Below are positions 28,334-38,470 of a DNA stretch of 51,685 bases, piece by piece (within the stretch, counting starts at the first letter, position 1; the number at the start of each line of letters is the position of its first letter). The position numbers and the translations under genes are program-made. The notes beneath the pieces were generated by a model that saw nothing but the letters and a program-made list of their open reading frames with translations, searched no databases and was not told where the DNA came from. The DNA comes from Burkholderiales bacterium (GTDB lineage: Bacteria; Pseudomonadota; Gammaproteobacteria; Burkholderiales; Burkholderiaceae_D): positions 1 through 51,685 of the forward strand of contig JAPLQC010000073.1 of assembly GCA_026399895.1 (NCBI GenBank). Direction: 5' to 3'.

Positions 28334-29323
28334 TTAAGGCAGCAGGTGCTTCACGCCATCACGTTCCTCTTGCAACTCTTTCAACGTCAGCGCGATGCGT
28401 TCTTGTGAGAAGGCATCGATGTCCAGCCCCTGAACAATCTCGTACTCGCCGTTGTTGGTGGTGACTGGGAAGCCGAACATGGTGTCATTCGGGATGCCAT
28501 ACGAGCCATCAGACGGGATGCCCATCGTGGTCCATTTGCCGTGGGTACCCAGCACCCAATCGCGCACATGATCGATCGCTGCATTGGCTGCCGATGCTGC
28601 CGATGACAAGCCGCGTGCCTCGATGATTGCAGCGCCACGCTTGCCGACGGTTGGCAAGAAAACATCTTTGTTCCATGCGTCGTCGTTGATCATTTGCTTC
28701 ACCGATTGGCCGTCGATCGTCGCAAAGCGGTAGTCGGCGTACATGGTGGGCGAGTGATTGCCCCAAACGCAAAGCTTCTCGATCGACGCGACCGGCTTGC
28801 CAGTTTTAGTGGCGATCTGCGACAGCGCGCGGTTGTGATCAAGGCGCAGCATGGCGGTGAAGTTTTTCGCAGGCAGGCTAGGGGCCGACTTCATCGCGAT
28901 GTAGGCATTTGTGTTGGCCGGATTGCCAACTACCAGCACTTTGACATTGCGAGAGGCAACCGCATCCAGCGCTTTGCCTTGTACCGTAAAGATCTGCGCA
29001 TTCGCTTCCAGCAAGTCCTTGCGCTCCATACCCGGGCCGCGTGGACGTGCACCCACCAGCAGCGCAACATCAGCGTCTTTGAAGGCGGTCATCGGGTCAG
29101 CGTGTGCAGTCATGCCGGCGAGCAGCGGGAATGCACAGTCGTCGACTTCCATCATCACGCCTTTCAGCGCTTTCTGGGCTTTCTCGTCGGGGATCTCCAG
29201 CAACTGAAGAATGACGGGTTGGTCCTTGCCGAGCATGTCGCCATTGGCGATGCGGAACAGCAGGGAGTAGCCGATTTGACCTGCGGCGCCAGTAACGGCC
29301 ACTCGCATGGGAGTTTTTGACAT
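28334..29323 (-). CDS. mdh: Malate dehydrogenase
   Basis: NAD-dependent malate dehydrogenase of the long (329-residue) type used in betaproteobacteria. The Rossmann loop [14 protein letters not shown] (about 8-21), [15 protein letters not shown] with the substrate arginines, [13 protein letters not shown], and the catalytic His in [14 protein letters not shown] are all present. ATG 29323 follows CGGAGATCTACC. It is divergent from a GntR regulator gene and the succinate dehydrogenase operon; the gap holds a clear promoter and a palindrome. Confidence 0.98.
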   Translation of the reverse strand: MSKTPMRVAVTGAAGQIGYSLLFRIANGDMLGKDQPVILQLLEIPDEKAQKALKGVMMEVDDCAFPLLAGMTAHADPMTAFKDADVALLVGARPRGPGMERKDLLEANAQIFTVQGKALDAVASRNVKVLVVGNPANTNAYIAMKSAPSLPAKNFTAMLRLDHNRALSQIATKTGKPVASIEKLCVWGNHSPTMYADYRFATIDGQSVKQMINDDAWNKDVFLPTVGKRGAAIIEARGLSSAASAANAAIDHVRDWVLGTHGKWTTMGIPSDGSYGIPNDTMFGFPVTTNNGEYEIVQGLDIDAFSQERIALTLKELQEERDGVKHLLP

Positions 29324-29407
29324 GGTAGATCTCCGGTCTGGTGGATTAAGCGTACGTCTTGCGCGGGCCAGTACTGCGTTGTTAAATCGCCCGAAAACTT
29401 GGTCGCG

Positions 29408-29436
29408 AGTTTAGGGGCGCATTATGATGCTGTCAA
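29408..29436 (-). promoter_or_regulatory. Sigma-70 promoter for mdh
   Basis: On the minus strand: consensus TTGACA (29436-29431), 17-bp spacer, TAAACT (29413-29408). The palindrome at 29450-29461 sits just upstream of the -35 box. Confidence 0.7.
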
Positions 29437-29449
29437 TCTACCTCTTATA

Positions 29450-29461
29450 TCTTATATAAGA
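29450..29461. promoter_or_regulatory. Palindromic operator candidate between mdh and the GntR gene
   Basis: TCTTATATAAGA is a perfect 12-bp palindrome, and its half TCTTATAT is repeated directly before it (29443-29450). It is placed at about -50 of the mdh promoter and 57 bp before the GntR start. GntR-type dimers bind such sites, so the neighbouring regulator is the natural candidate. Confidence 0.6.
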
Positions 29462-29518
29462 CATCATACTCATTAATCTTCTGGACGTTGGGCAACGTCT
29501 GTGGTGAAATGGCGCGCC

Positions 29519-30301
29519 ATGAGTCAGACCCTGAACCCACCGCTTCCCAGCGTGCCGGCGGCGAGTGCCGGCACCGGTTTGGCATCGCCGACTTTTAGTC
29601 CGCTTTATCAGCAGATCAAGGCCTTAATATTGCAAAGTTTGCAATCTGGCGAGTGGAAGCCGGGCGAGCTTATCCCTAGCGAAGTCGAGCTCGCGCTGCG
29701 ATATAAGGTCAGCCAGGGTACGGTGAGGAAGGCGATCGACGAGCTTTCTGCAGAAAATCTGGTGGTGCGCCGGCAGGGCAAGGGGACGTTTGTCGCCACC
29801 CATCACGAGGCGAAGGTCCAGTTTCGTTTTTTGAAACTAATGCCAGACAACGGCGACGCGCACCAAGCCGAAAACCGAATTATCGAAGTAAAGCGTCTGC
29901 GTGGTCCTGCCGAAGTCGCACGTGCGCTGGAAATGAAAGCGGGCGATTCGGTGGTGTACATCAAGCGTGTACAGTCATTCGACAATGCGCCCATCATTCT
30001 GGAAGAGATTTGGTTGCCGGGTGCCTTGTTCAAGGGGCTCACCGCGGAGCGCTTGGCGGAGTACAAAGGGCCGATGTATGGCTTGTTCGAGACCGAGTTC
30101 GGCACGCAGATGATTCATGCAACCGAAAAGCTGAAAGCCGCGCTGGCTGATGAGGCCGTCGCCACCACATTGCGTGTGGCTGTCGGTACTCCGGTACTGA
30201 GCATTGAGCGAGTCGCGTTCACGTATGGTGAACGTCCGGTTGAATTGCGGCGTGCCATCTATCTCACCGCTCTGCACCATTACCACAACGAGCTTAGCTA
30301 G
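29519..30301 (+). CDS. GntR/HutC family transcriptional regulator
   Basis: A 260-residue repressor-type protein. The winged helix lies at about 35-100 (SPLYQQIKALILQSLQSGEW, PSEVELALRYKVSQGTVRKA, VVRRQGKGTFVA), followed by a UTRA ligand-binding domain of the HutC subfamily (about 115-255, with DSVVYIKRV and VLSIERVAF). The start is ATG 29519; GTG 29501 is possible. It stands between mdh and sdhC, so it probably controls TCA genes in response to a small carboxylate. That is inferred from position only. Confidence 0.88.
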   Translation: MSQTLNPPLPSVPAASAGTGLASPTFSPLYQQIKALILQSLQSGEWKPGELIPSEVELALRYKVSQGTVRKAIDELSAENLVVRRQGKGTFVATHHEAKVQFRFLKLMPDNGDAHQAENRIIEVKRLRGPAEVARALEMKAGDSVVYIKRVQSFDNAPIILEEIWLPGALFKGLTAERLAEYKGPMYGLFETEFGTQMIHATEKLKAALADEAVATTLRVAVGTPVLSIERVAFTYGERPVELRRAIYLTALHHYHNELS

Positions 30302-30443
30302 AACCTACAGTCATGATGTTAACAACGTGGCAAAGATCAATTCAGAGACGAATGGGCGCTGAACTGTCGACCCAGATAGAATTCGAAAAGTTCAAGTAAA
30401 TACGCTGAAACAGATTCGGCCAGAAACGCTGGAGAAAACACCG

Positions 30444-30848
30444 ATGTCCGACGCCGCCGCACGCAAACGCTTCACCAATATCCACGTCACGCAAATTATT
30501 CGTTATCGGCTACCAGCTTCCGGGATGGTGTCGATTTTGCATCGAATCAGTGGCGCACTTATGTTCCTGCTGCTTCCTTTCGTGCTGTTCTTGTTCGATA
30601 AATCGATTACGTCCGAAATCTCGTTCGAGTTTTTCAAGGGTTATGTGAGCCACCCGCTAGTCAAGCTGGCGATACTGGCGCTGAGCTGGGCCTACTTGCA
30701 TCATTTCATCGCAGGTATTCGGCACCTGGTGATGGATATGCACATCGGCTTGTCCAAGCACGAGACTGTTAAATCCGCATGGGTAGTGCTCGTCATCAGC
30801 GGTGTCCTGACCTTGCTTGTGGCAATGAAACTGTTCGGGGTGATCTGA
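30444..30848 (+). CDS. sdhC: Succinate dehydrogenase cytochrome b556 subunit
   Basis: A membrane anchor of complex II, 134 residues, three transmembrane helices. SILHRISGALM contains the quinone-site Ser and Arg (about 30 and 34). The haem ligand His is about 87 in HHFIAGIRHLVMD, in register with the enteric protein. ATG 30444 follows GGAGAAAAC. It is the first gene of sdhCDAB and lies 142 bp after the regulator gene; that gap shows no clear operator. Confidence 0.95.
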   Translation: MSDAAARKRFTNIHVTQIIRYRLPASGMVSILHRISGALMFLLLPFVLFLFDKSITSEISFEFFKGYVSHPLVKLAILALSWAYLHHFIAGIRHLVMDMHIGLSKHETVKSAWVVLVISGVLTLLVAMKLFGVI

Positions 30849-30849
30849 C

Positions 30850-31215
30850 ATGGCGAATAACAATATCGGTCCAAAGCGCCTTGTCGTCGGCGCTCATTAC
30901 GGCTTGCGCGATTGGCTCGCGCAGCGTGTGACTGCTGTGGTGATGGCAGTGTTTACCGTGGTGACGCTGGTCTTGTTTTTTGGGGCGTCGGATTTCAGCT
31001 ATGAAGGATGGGCCGGGCTGTTCGCGCAGCAATGGTTCAAGATTCTGGCTTTCGTCACCTTCCTTGCTTTGTACTACCACGTCTGGGTGGGTATTCGAGA
31101 CATCTGGATGGACTACATCAAGCCGGTCGGCATCCGACTGACGCTGCAAGTATTCACCATCCTCTGGCTGCTCGGATGTGCCGGCTGGACCATACAGATT
31201 CTTTGGAGAGTGTGA
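30850..31215 (+). CDS. sdhD: Succinate dehydrogenase membrane anchor subunit
   Basis: The second anchor of complex II, 121 residues with three helices. YYHVWVGIRDIWMDYIKP carries His77 and, 11-12 residues on, Asp88-Tyr89, in the same spacing as the quinone/haem residues of the enteric SdhD. One base separates it from the sdhC stop, so the two are coupled. Confidence 0.94.
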   Translation: MANNNIGPKRLVVGAHYGLRDWLAQRVTAVVMAVFTVVTLVLFFGASDFSYEGWAGLFAQQWFKILAFVTFLALYYHVWVGIRDIWMDYIKPVGIRLTLQVFTILWLLGCAGWTIQILWRV

Positions 31216-31217
31216 TC

Positions 31218-32993
31218 GTGGCTGCCATCAAATCTTCCATCGCGCGTCGTCGTTTCGATGCGGTTGTTATCGGCGCAGGCGGCTCTGGTATGCGCGCTTC
31301 GCTGCAGCTAGCTGAGGCCGGTCTTTCCGTTGCTGTGCTGTCAAAAGTATTTCCGACTCGGTCGCACACGGTTGCTGCGCAGGGCGGCGTCGGTGCTGCG
31401 CTCGGCAATATGTCAGAGGACAGCTGGTACTGGCATATGTTCGATACCGTCAAGGGTTCCGATTATCTCGGCGACCAAGACGCGATCGAATTCATGTGCC
31501 GTGAGGCGCCCAAGGTCGTGTACGAGATGGAGCACTTTGGCATGCCGTTCGACCGTAATCCGGACGGCACCATCTATCAGCGTCCGTTTGGCGGTCACAC
31601 CGCAAATTTTGGTGAGAAGCCGGTGCAACGCGCCTGTGCTGCTGCCGACCGTACTGGTCACGCCATGCTGCACACGCTGTATCAGCGCAATGTGCGTGCA
31701 AAAACGCATTTCTTCGTTGAGTGGATGGCGATCGATCTGATTCGCAATCAGCAAGGGGATGTGGTTGGTGTGGTTGCGCTGGAAATGGAAACCGGTGAGC
31801 TGGCCATCCTTGAGGCAAAAACCACGGTATTCGCGACCGGTGGCGCGGGTCGTATCTGGGCCGCATCGACCAATGCGTTCATCAATACCGGCGACGGTAT
31901 GGGCATGGCGGCACGTGCTGGCTTGCCACTGGAAGACATGGAGTTCTGGCAGTTTCACCCAACCGGTGTTGCCGGCGCAGGTGTGCTGATCACTGAAGGT
32001 GTTCGCGGTGAGGGCGGTATTCTCATCAACAGCAACGGCGAGCGATTCATGGAACGCTACGCGCCGACGCTGAAAGATCTGGCGCCACGTGATTTTGTGT
32101 CGCGCTCGATGGACCAAGAGATCAAAGAAGGTCGTGGTTGCGGTCCGAACAAAGACCATGTGTTGCTCGATCTGCGTCATATCGGTGCTGACACCATTCG
32201 CAAACGTCTGCCTTCGATTTTGGAGATCGGTCACAAGTTTGCAAACGTCGATGCGACCAAAGAGCCTATTCCAGTCGTGCCGACTATCCATTACCAGATG
32301 GGTGGTATCCCGACCAATATTCACGGTCAGGTGGTCGCGCCGAAAAACGGCACACAAGAAATCGTCAATGGGCTGTATGCAATCGGTGAATGCGCTTGCG
32401 TCTCGGTGCATGGTGCCAACCGTCTCGGCACTAACTCATTGCTCGACCTGTTAGTGTTTGGCCGCGCAGCGGGTAACCATATCGTGGCGTCGAAGTTGAA
32501 AGAGCAAAGCCATCACGATCTGCCAGCCGATGGTGCTGACATGGCGCTCGAACGTTTGGCACATTTGGAATCGTCCAATGGTAGCGAGCGTGTACAAACC
32601 GTTGCCAGCGACATTCGCAAAGTAATGCAGCAGCACTGTGGTGTGTTCAGGTCTCAGGCACTGCTCGATGAAGGCGTGGCGATGATCGCTGAACTCGACG
32701 AGCGCCGTAAGCATGTCTCGTTTAAAGACAAGTCGAAAGTTTTCAACACCGCGCGTGTAGAAGCGCTCGAGCTGGATAACCTCATCGAGACTGCGAAGGC
32801 CACGATGTACTCTGCAGCCGCTCGCCATGAGTCGCGCGGTGCGCATGCGCATAGCGACCATCCACAGCGCGATGATGAGCAATGGATGAAACACACCCTT
32901 TGGTTCTCGGAGGGCAATCGTCTCGACTACAAACCGGTGGTTACCAAACCACTGACGGTAGAGACTTTCAAGCCCAAGGCCCGTACTTTCTGA
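31218..32993 (+). CDS. sdhA: Succinate dehydrogenase flavoprotein subunit
   Basis: The catalytic subunit oxidises succinate with a covalently bound FAD. It is 591 residues. The Rossmann motif [15 protein letters not shown] is near 16-30 and the FAD-linking histidine is about 50 in [11 protein letters not shown]. Active-site segments include [20 protein letters not shown] and [20 protein letters not shown]. The start is GTG 31218, 7 bp after GGAGAG and 2 bp after sdhD; a much longer upstream frame overlapping sdhD is false. Confidence 0.97.
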   Translation: MAAIKSSIARRRFDAVVIGAGGSGMRASLQLAEAGLSVAVLSKVFPTRSHTVAAQGGVGAALGNMSEDSWYWHMFDTVKGSDYLGDQDAIEFMCREAPKVVYEMEHFGMPFDRNPDGTIYQRPFGGHTANFGEKPVQRACAAADRTGHAMLHTLYQRNVRAKTHFFVEWMAIDLIRNQQGDVVGVVALEMETGELAILEAKTTVFATGGAGRIWAASTNAFINTGDGMGMAARAGLPLEDMEFWQFHPTGVAGAGVLITEGVRGEGGILINSNGERFMERYAPTLKDLAPRDFVSRSMDQEIKEGRGCGPNKDHVLLDLRHIGADTIRKRLPSILEIGHKFANVDATKEPIPVVPTIHYQMGGIPTNIHGQVVAPKNGTQEIVNGLYAIGECACVSVHGANRLGTNSLLDLLVFGRAAGNHIVASKLKEQSHHDLPADGADMALERLAHLESSNGSERVQTVASDIRKVMQQHCGVFRSQALLDEGVAMIAELDERRKHVSFKDKSKVFNTARVEALELDNLIETAKATMYSAAARHESRGAHAHSDHPQRDDEQWMKHTLWFSEGNRLDYKPVVTKPLTVETFKPKARTF

Positions 32994-33009
32994 TCGCAGG
33001 ACATTGAAT

Positions 33010-33720
33010 ATGCCACGCACAGTCAAATTTCAGATCTACCGCTACGATCCCGACAAGGATGCCAAGCCCTACATGCAGGATCTGACGGTCGAGTTGGACG
33101 ACACCGACAAGATGCTGCTGGACGCGCTTCAGCGCATCAAGGCGGATGTCGATGATTCTCTCGCGCTGCGCCGCTCCTGCCGCGAAGGTGTGTGCGGCTC
33201 GGACGCGATGAACATCAACGGCAAGAACGGGCTCGCTTGCACCACTAACCTCAACGAGCTGACGCAACCGATTGTGCTGCGTCCTTTACCGGGGTTGCCA
33301 GTCATTCGCGATCTGATCGTCGATATGACCAACTTCTTCAAGCAGTACCACTCGATTAAGCCGTTCCTGATCAATGACACGCCGCCACCCGAGCGTGAGC
33401 GTCTGCAAACACCCGAAGAGCGCGAAGAGCTTGATGGCTTGTACGAGTGCATTCTGTGCGCATGCTGCTCGACATCTTGCCCGTCGTTCTGGTGGAACCC
33501 GGATAAATTCGTTGGCCCAGCCGGCTTGTTGCAGGCCTACCGATTTATCGCAGACAGCCGCGATCAAGCGACCGGCGAACGTCTCGATAACTTGGAAGAT
33601 CCTTACCGTTTGTTCCGCTGCCACTCGATCATGAACTGCGTCGATGTCTGCCCGAAAGGTTTGAACCCCAATCAGGCGATCGGCAAGATCAAGGAATTGA
33701 TGGTTCGTCGCGCGGTTTGA
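33010..33720 (+). CDS. sdhB: Succinate dehydrogenase iron-sulfur subunit
   Basis: The electron-relay subunit, 236 residues. The 2Fe-2S cysteines are in [12 protein letters not shown] and LACTTN, the 4Fe-4S in [12 protein letters not shown], and the 3Fe-4S in [17 protein letters not shown] 33010 ([15 protein letters not shown]) is preferred to the TTG two codons before, as AGGA lies upstream. It passes electrons from SdhA to ubiquinone at the anchor. Confidence 0.97.
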   Translation: MPRTVKFQIYRYDPDKDAKPYMQDLTVELDDTDKMLLDALQRIKADVDDSLALRRSCREGVCGSDAMNINGKNGLACTTNLNELTQPIVLRPLPGLPVIRDLIVDMTNFFKQYHSIKPFLINDTPPPERERLQTPEEREELDGLYECILCACCSTSCPSFWWNPDKFVGPAGLLQAYRFIADSRDQATGERLDNLEDPYRLFRCHSIMNCVDVCPKGLNPNQAIGKIKELMVRRAV

Positions 33721-33722
33721 CG

Positions 33723-33995
33723 ATGGAGGGCGTGCGGCATCAGGATGACCCGACTCGGCGCGCCCGACTCCGTTGGCGCAGCCGCCGCGGCTTGCTCGAA
33801 AATGATCTGATCCTAACCCGCTTCCTCGACGCGCATGAAATCGAGCTGACCGATGACGAGGTCGATGCGCTCACCCAGTTGCTTGATCTTTCCGACAATG
33901 ACTTGTTGGATCTGCTGCTGGGTAGAACCGAACCCGCTGACTCGCTCGCGGTACCCAACGTGAGTGCCTTGCTGAGCAAACTTCGCCAGGCCTAG
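33723..33995 (+). CDS. sdhE: FAD assembly factor SdhE
   Basis: A 90-residue member of the SdhE/YgfY (DUF339) family, which helps attach FAD to SdhA. The family signature RGLLENDLIL (RGxxE) is at about 24-33, followed by helical segments. ATG 33723 begins 2 bp after the sdhB stop; a TTG overlapping sdhB is the alternative. The placement directly after sdhCDAB supports its role. Confidence 0.93.
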   Translation: MEGVRHQDDPTRRARLRWRSRRGLLENDLILTRFLDAHEIELTDDEVDALTQLLDLSDNDLLDLLLGRTEPADSLAVPNVSALLSKLRQA

Positions 33996-34052
33996 CGAAT
34001 GAATGATTTGTTCTTGTAATCGTTTACATATTTTTGAGTTGAAGGTAACGCC

Positions 34053-35363
34053 ATGAAACAGTCCGATGTGAAAGCAACGCTCTCTTTCTCCAATGGTTCG
34101 CCATCGGTTGAATTCCCCGTATATGCCGGCTCGATTGGGCCAGACGTTCTGGACATCCGCAAGCTATACGGCGCGACGGGGATGTTCACCTACGACCCCG
34201 GCTTCATGTCGACCGCTGCTTGTAATTCTTCCATCACTTACATCGATGGCGATAAGGGCGAGCTGCTTTATCGAGGCTACCCGATCGAGCAACTTGCGGT
34301 GAATTGCGACTTCCTGGAAACCTGTTACTTGCTGCTGCATGGCGAGCTGCCGAGCGCGACGCAGAAAACGGAGTTTGTCTCTACGGTGACTAATCACACC
34401 ATGGTGCACGAACAGATGCAGTTTTTCTTCCGTGGCTTCCGTCGCGATGCACACCCGATGTCGGTGCTGGTCGGTACGGTGGGTGCGTTGGCGTCGTTCT
34501 ATCACGACTCGCTCGACATCAATGATCCTATGCACCGTGATGTATCGGCGATTCGCTTAGTGGCCAAGATGCCGACACTGGTGGCAATGGCGTATAAGTA
34601 CTCGGTCGGTCAGCCGTTTGTCTATCCGCGTAATGATCTGTCCTACAGTGCAAACTTCATGCGCATGATGTTTGCGACCCCGGCAGGGGACTACAAAGTT
34701 AACGATGTGCTGGTGCGCGCGCTGGATCGTATCTTGATCTTGCACGCTGACCATGAGCAAAACGCCTCAACATCGACTGTACGTCTTGCGGGCTCTTCGG
34801 GTGCGAACCCGTTTGCTTGTATCGCAGCGGGTATTGCCTGCTTGTGGGGCCCGGCACACGGTGGCGCAAATGAAGCTGCGCTACAGATGCTGCAAGACAT
34901 TCATCGTGATGGCGGTGTCGAGAAGATTGGCGAGTTCGTCGCCAAGGTCAAGGACAAGAACTCTAATGTGAAGCTGATGGGCTTCGGTCATCGGGTTTAC
35001 AAGAACTACGATCCGCGTGCGAAGTTGATGCGTGAGACCTGCTACGAAGTGCTGAATGAACTGGGTCTGCAAAATGATCCTTTGTTCAAGCTGGCGATGG
35101 CGCTCGAGAAGATTGCATTGGAAGACGAATACTTCGTATCGCGCAAGCTGTACCCGAACGTCGACTTCTACTCCGGCATTGTGCAGTCGGCCCTAGGCAT
35201 TCCGGTGTCACTGTTCACGGGTATTTTTGCGATGGCCCGTACCGTGGGCTGGATCGCGCAGTGGAAGGAAATGATCTCCGACCCCGAGCAGAAAATCGGT
35301 CGCCCACGGCAGTTATTCGTTGGCTCACCCCGGCGCGATGTGCCGCCGATGGCAAAGCGGTAA
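34053..35363 (+). CDS. gltA: Citrate synthase
   Basis: Type II (hexameric) citrate synthase, 436 residues, condensing acetyl-CoA with oxaloacetate. Signatures: [17 protein letters not shown], the active-site His in [15 protein letters not shown], the Asp in [16 protein letters not shown], and the CoA-site histidine region [18 protein letters not shown] 34053 follows GAAGGTAACGCC. It is 57 bp downstream of sdhE, within the TCA operon. Confidence 0.98.
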   Translation: MKQSDVKATLSFSNGSPSVEFPVYAGSIGPDVLDIRKLYGATGMFTYDPGFMSTAACNSSITYIDGDKGELLYRGYPIEQLAVNCDFLETCYLLLHGELPSATQKTEFVSTVTNHTMVHEQMQFFFRGFRRDAHPMSVLVGTVGALASFYHDSLDINDPMHRDVSAIRLVAKMPTLVAMAYKYSVGQPFVYPRNDLSYSANFMRMMFATPAGDYKVNDVLVRALDRILILHADHEQNASTSTVRLAGSSGANPFACIAAGIACLWGPAHGGANEAALQMLQDIHRDGGVEKIGEFVAKVKDKNSNVKLMGFGHRVYKNYDPRAKLMRETCYEVLNELGLQNDPLFKLAMALEKIALEDEYFVSRKLYPNVDFYSGIVQSALGIPVSLFTGIFAMARTVGWIAQWKEMISDPEQKIGRPRQLFVGSPRRDVPPMAKR

Positions 35364-35429
35364 CTGAAGTGTTGTCATTTTGCGTCCTGCTTGTGATACG
35401 CTCAGGGGGTAGGTGACTTAGTTGTTTTA

Positions 35430-35550
35430 CAAAGCGGGCATCCCGACGAGGGTGTGCCCGTTTGAAATGCAATCTGCAACGCGGTGTGGCCGCAGTGCGG
35501 ATGGTTGATGAACCCGCTGATTACTTCGCGAAGCGCGAAGAAAGGTGAGC
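35430..35550 (+). promoter_or_regulatory. Structured sucA leader (candidate sucA RNA motif)
   Basis: The 191-bp gltA-sucA gap holds several hairpins: CGGGCA/TGCCCG with inner CCC/GGG (35435-35460), GCGG/CCGC (35481-35493), and a 7-bp stem CTTCGCG/CGCGAAG with loop AAG (35524-35540) touching the AAAGGTGAG ribosome site. A conserved 'sucA RNA' element has been described in this position in Burkholderiales. I cannot confirm its consensus by eye, so the match is by position and hairpin content. Confidence 0.45.
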
Positions 35551-35554
35551 AGTG

Positions 35555-38410
35555 ATGATGCAGCAATATTTCTCCAACTCCTATCTGTTTGGAGGGAATG
35601 CCCCGTACGTGGAAGAATTGTACGAGGCCTATCTCCTTAATCCCGGCTCGGTACCTGAAAACTGGCGCTCGTATTTCGACGCCATGCAACACGTGCCCGC
35701 TGTCGATGGTTCCGACCGCCCCGATGTGCCGCATGCGAGTGTGGTTGCCTCGTTTGCCGAGCGCGCCAAACGCGGCCCGATTCGTACCGTCACCGCTTCA
35801 GGTGATGCAGAGATGGGGCGCAAACGCGTCGCCTCTACACAGCTGATTGCCGCCTATCGATTCCTGGGTACCCAGTGGGCCAATCTGGACCCGCTACAGC
35901 GCCAGGAGCGACCAACTATTCCCGAGCTCGAGCCGCCGTTCTACGGATTCGGCGACGCCGACCTCGATACCGTTTTCAATATCAGCAATACCTATTTCGG
36001 CCCCGAGTCTGCCTCGCTAAGAGATCTGCTGCAGGCGCTGCGCGATACCTATTGCCGCTCGATTGGTGCTGAGTTCCAGTACATCACCGACCCCACCCAA
36101 AAACGCTGGATGCAAGAGCGGCTGGAGTCAACCCGCGCTACTGGTATCTTCACCGTGGAAGAAAAGCAGCATATCCTCGACCGCATCACGGCCGCCGAGG
36201 GCTTGGAGCGCTATCTCCACACCAAGTATGTCGGGCAGAAGCGTTTCTCGCTCGAAGGTGGTGAGAGCTTTATCGCTTCGCTCGACGCGTTGATTCAACG
36301 CGCAGGAAGCCAGGGTGTGCAAGAGATCGTGATCGGCATGGCACACCGTGGCCGTCTGAATGTGCTGGTGAATATCCTCGGCAAGATGCCGCATGACCTG
36401 TTTGCTGAATTCGAGGGCAAGCACGCAGATGATCTGCCGGCCGGTGACGTGAAATACCACCAGGGCTTTTCTTCAGATGTGTCCACTTCCGGTGGGCCTG
36501 TCCACTTGTCGTTGGCGTTTAACCCGTCGCATCTTGAAATCGTGAACCCAGTGGTTGAGGGTTCAGCCAAGGCGCGTATGGACAGACGCGGCGACAAAGA
36601 CGGCAAAGAAGTGCTGGCGGTTCAGGTGCATGGTGATGCTGCATTTGCGGGTCAAGGCGTCGTGATGGAGACGCTCAACCTCGCGCAGACGCGTGGCTAC
36701 GGCACTGGCGGCACCGTGCACATCGTCATCAATAACCAGATTGGTTTCACCACCTCTGATCCGCGCGATTCACGGTCTACCTTGTACTGCTCGGATGTGG
36801 TCAAGATGATTGAAGCGCCTGTGCTGCACGTGAACGGCGATGACCCCGAAGCGGTGGTGTTTGCGACGCAGATTGCGCTGGATTTCCGGATGCAGTTCCA
36901 CAAAGACGTGGTGGTCGATATTGTCTGCTTCCGTAAGCTCGGTCACAACGAGCAGGACACCCCGGCGCTGACCCAGCCGCTGATGTACAAAAAGATCGCC
37001 CAGCACCCGGGTACTCGCAAACTGTACGCCGATAAATTACTCGCGCAGGGCGTGATCGGTGCGCCGGATGGTGACCAAATGGTCAAAGATTACCGGCAGG
37101 CGATGGACGAGGGTAAGCAGACGGTTGACCCGGTTATTTCGAACTACAAGAACAAGTTCATCGTCGACTGGATGCCTTTCCTGAATCGGAAATGGACTGA
37201 TGCAGCGGATACCTCGGTACCCGTTGCAGAGCTTAAGCGCCTGTCGGAGCGGATCACGACCGTTCCCGAAAACTTCAAGCCGCACCCCTTGGTAGATAAA
37301 GTGCTCGCCGATCGCGCTGCGATGGGCCGTGGTGAGATTAATCTCGATTGGGGTATGGGCGAACACCTCGCGTTTGCATCGCTGGTGTCCTCTGGCTACG
37401 CAGTGCGAATTACCGGCCAAGATGCAGGGCGCGGAACCTTCACTCACCGCCACTCGGTGCTGCATGATCAAAACCGTGAGAAGTGGGATGCAGGCAACTA
37501 CGTCCCGCTGCAGCATGTATCTGAGCAGCAGGCGCCATTTAACGTGATTGACTCGGTGCTATCAGAAGAGGCGGTGCTGGGTTTCGAGTACGGTTACTCC
37601 ACGTCTGAGCCGAATACGCTCACGATTTGGGAAGCGCAGTTTGGCGATTTCGCGAATGGTGCGCAGGTGGTGATTGATCAGTTCATCAGCTCCGGTGAAG
37701 TCAAATGGGGCCGCGCCTCTGGCTTGGTGATGATGCTGCCGCATGGCTATGAAGGCCAAGGCCCGGAACACTCGTCAGCACGTATCGAGCGCTTCTTGCA
37801 ACTCGCTGCAGACAACAATATGCAACTGGTACAGCCGACATCGGCCGCGCAGATTTTCCATTTGCTGCGTCGTCAGATGATTCGCTTGTTCCGCAAGCCG
37901 CTGGTGATCTTCACACCTAAGTCGCTGTTGCGAAACAAGGATGCGGGATCACCGCTGTCCGAGTTGGTGAAGGGCTCCTTCCACACGGTGATCGGTGATA
38001 CGGAAGCCAAGCTCGATCCTAAAAAGGTCAAGCGTGTGCTGGCCTGCTCAGGCAAGGTTTATTACGACTTGGTCAATGCGCGCAAAGAGCGCAACACCAC
38101 CGATATCGCGATTATTCGTGTCGAGCAGCTTTATCCATTCCCGCACAAGGCGTTGGCGACTGAACTCGCCAAGTTCCCGAATTTTTCTGAGCTGGTGTGG
38201 GTGCAAGACGAGCCACAGAATCAAGGGGCCTGGTTCCAGATCCAACACAACATTCTCGAGAATTTGTCTGACGGGCAGAAGCTCGCGTATTCAGGTCGTC
38301 CTGCCTCTGCCTCGCCGGCAGTGGGCTACTACGACAAACACTACGCGCAGCAGAAAGCCTTGATCGATGCTGCGTTCTCGAAGCTGAAAGGTTTTGTAAT
38401 CACCAAGTAA
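35555..38410 (+). CDS. sucA: 2-oxoglutarate dehydrogenase E1 component
   Basis: The thiamine-diphosphate E1 of the 2-oxoglutarate dehydrogenase complex, 951 residues. It begins MMQQYFSNSYLFGGNAPYVE, the usual SucA start, and contains EIVIGMAHRGRLNVLVN, LSLAFNPSHLEIVNPVVEG, the ThDP/Mg segment VQVHGDAAFAGQGVV, and the late FRKPLVIFTPKSLLR. I use ATG 35555, six bases after AGGTGA; GTG 35552 and ATG 35558 are neighbours. It works with SucB and LpdA, encoded next. Confidence 0.97.
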   Translation: MMQQYFSNSYLFGGNAPYVEELYEAYLLNPGSVPENWRSYFDAMQHVPAVDGSDRPDVPHASVVASFAERAKRGPIRTVTASGDAEMGRKRVASTQLIAAYRFLGTQWANLDPLQRQERPTIPELEPPFYGFGDADLDTVFNISNTYFGPESASLRDLLQALRDTYCRSIGAEFQYITDPTQKRWMQERLESTRATGIFTVEEKQHILDRITAAEGLERYLHTKYVGQKRFSLEGGESFIASLDALIQRAGSQGVQEIVIGMAHRGRLNVLVNILGKMPHDLFAEFEGKHADDLPAGDVKYHQGFSSDVSTSGGPVHLSLAFNPSHLEIVNPVVEGSAKARMDRRGDKDGKEVLAVQVHGDAAFAGQGVVMETLNLAQTRGYGTGGTVHIVINNQIGFTTSDPRDSRSTLYCSDVVKMIEAPVLHVNGDDPEAVVFATQIALDFRMQFHKDVVVDIVCFRKLGHNEQDTPALTQPLMYKKIAQHPGTRKLYADKLLAQGVIGAPDGDQMVKDYRQAMDEGKQTVDPVISNYKNKFIVDWMPFLNRKWTDAADTSVPVAELKRLSERITTVPENFKPHPLVDKVLADRAAMGRGEINLDWGMGEHLAFASLVSSGYAVRITGQDAGRGTFTHRHSVLHDQNREKWDAGNYVPLQHVSEQQAPFNVIDSVLSEEAVLGFEYGYSTSEPNTLTIWEAQFGDFANGAQVVIDQFISSGEVKWGRASGLVMMLPHGYEGQGPEHSSARIERFLQLAADNNMQLVQPTSAAQIFHLLRRQMIRLFRKPLVIFTPKSLLRNKDAGSPLSELVKGSFHTVIGDTEAKLDPKKVKRVLACSGKVYYDLVNARKERNTTDIAIIRVEQLYPFPHKALATELAKFPNFSELVWVQDEPQNQGAWFQIQHNILENLSDGQKLAYSGRPASASPAVGYYDKHYAQQKALIDAAFSKLKGFVITK

Positions 38411-38470
38411 TGACCCCGCAGGTGGGTGGAAGCCGCCGACCTGCGTGACAAACCCGAAACGGAGTATGTA

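Noticed and set aside
31008..31217. Upstream extension of the sdhA frame
   Set aside because: It overlaps the well-supported sdhD gene; the GTG at 31218 with GGAGAG gives the standard SdhA start.
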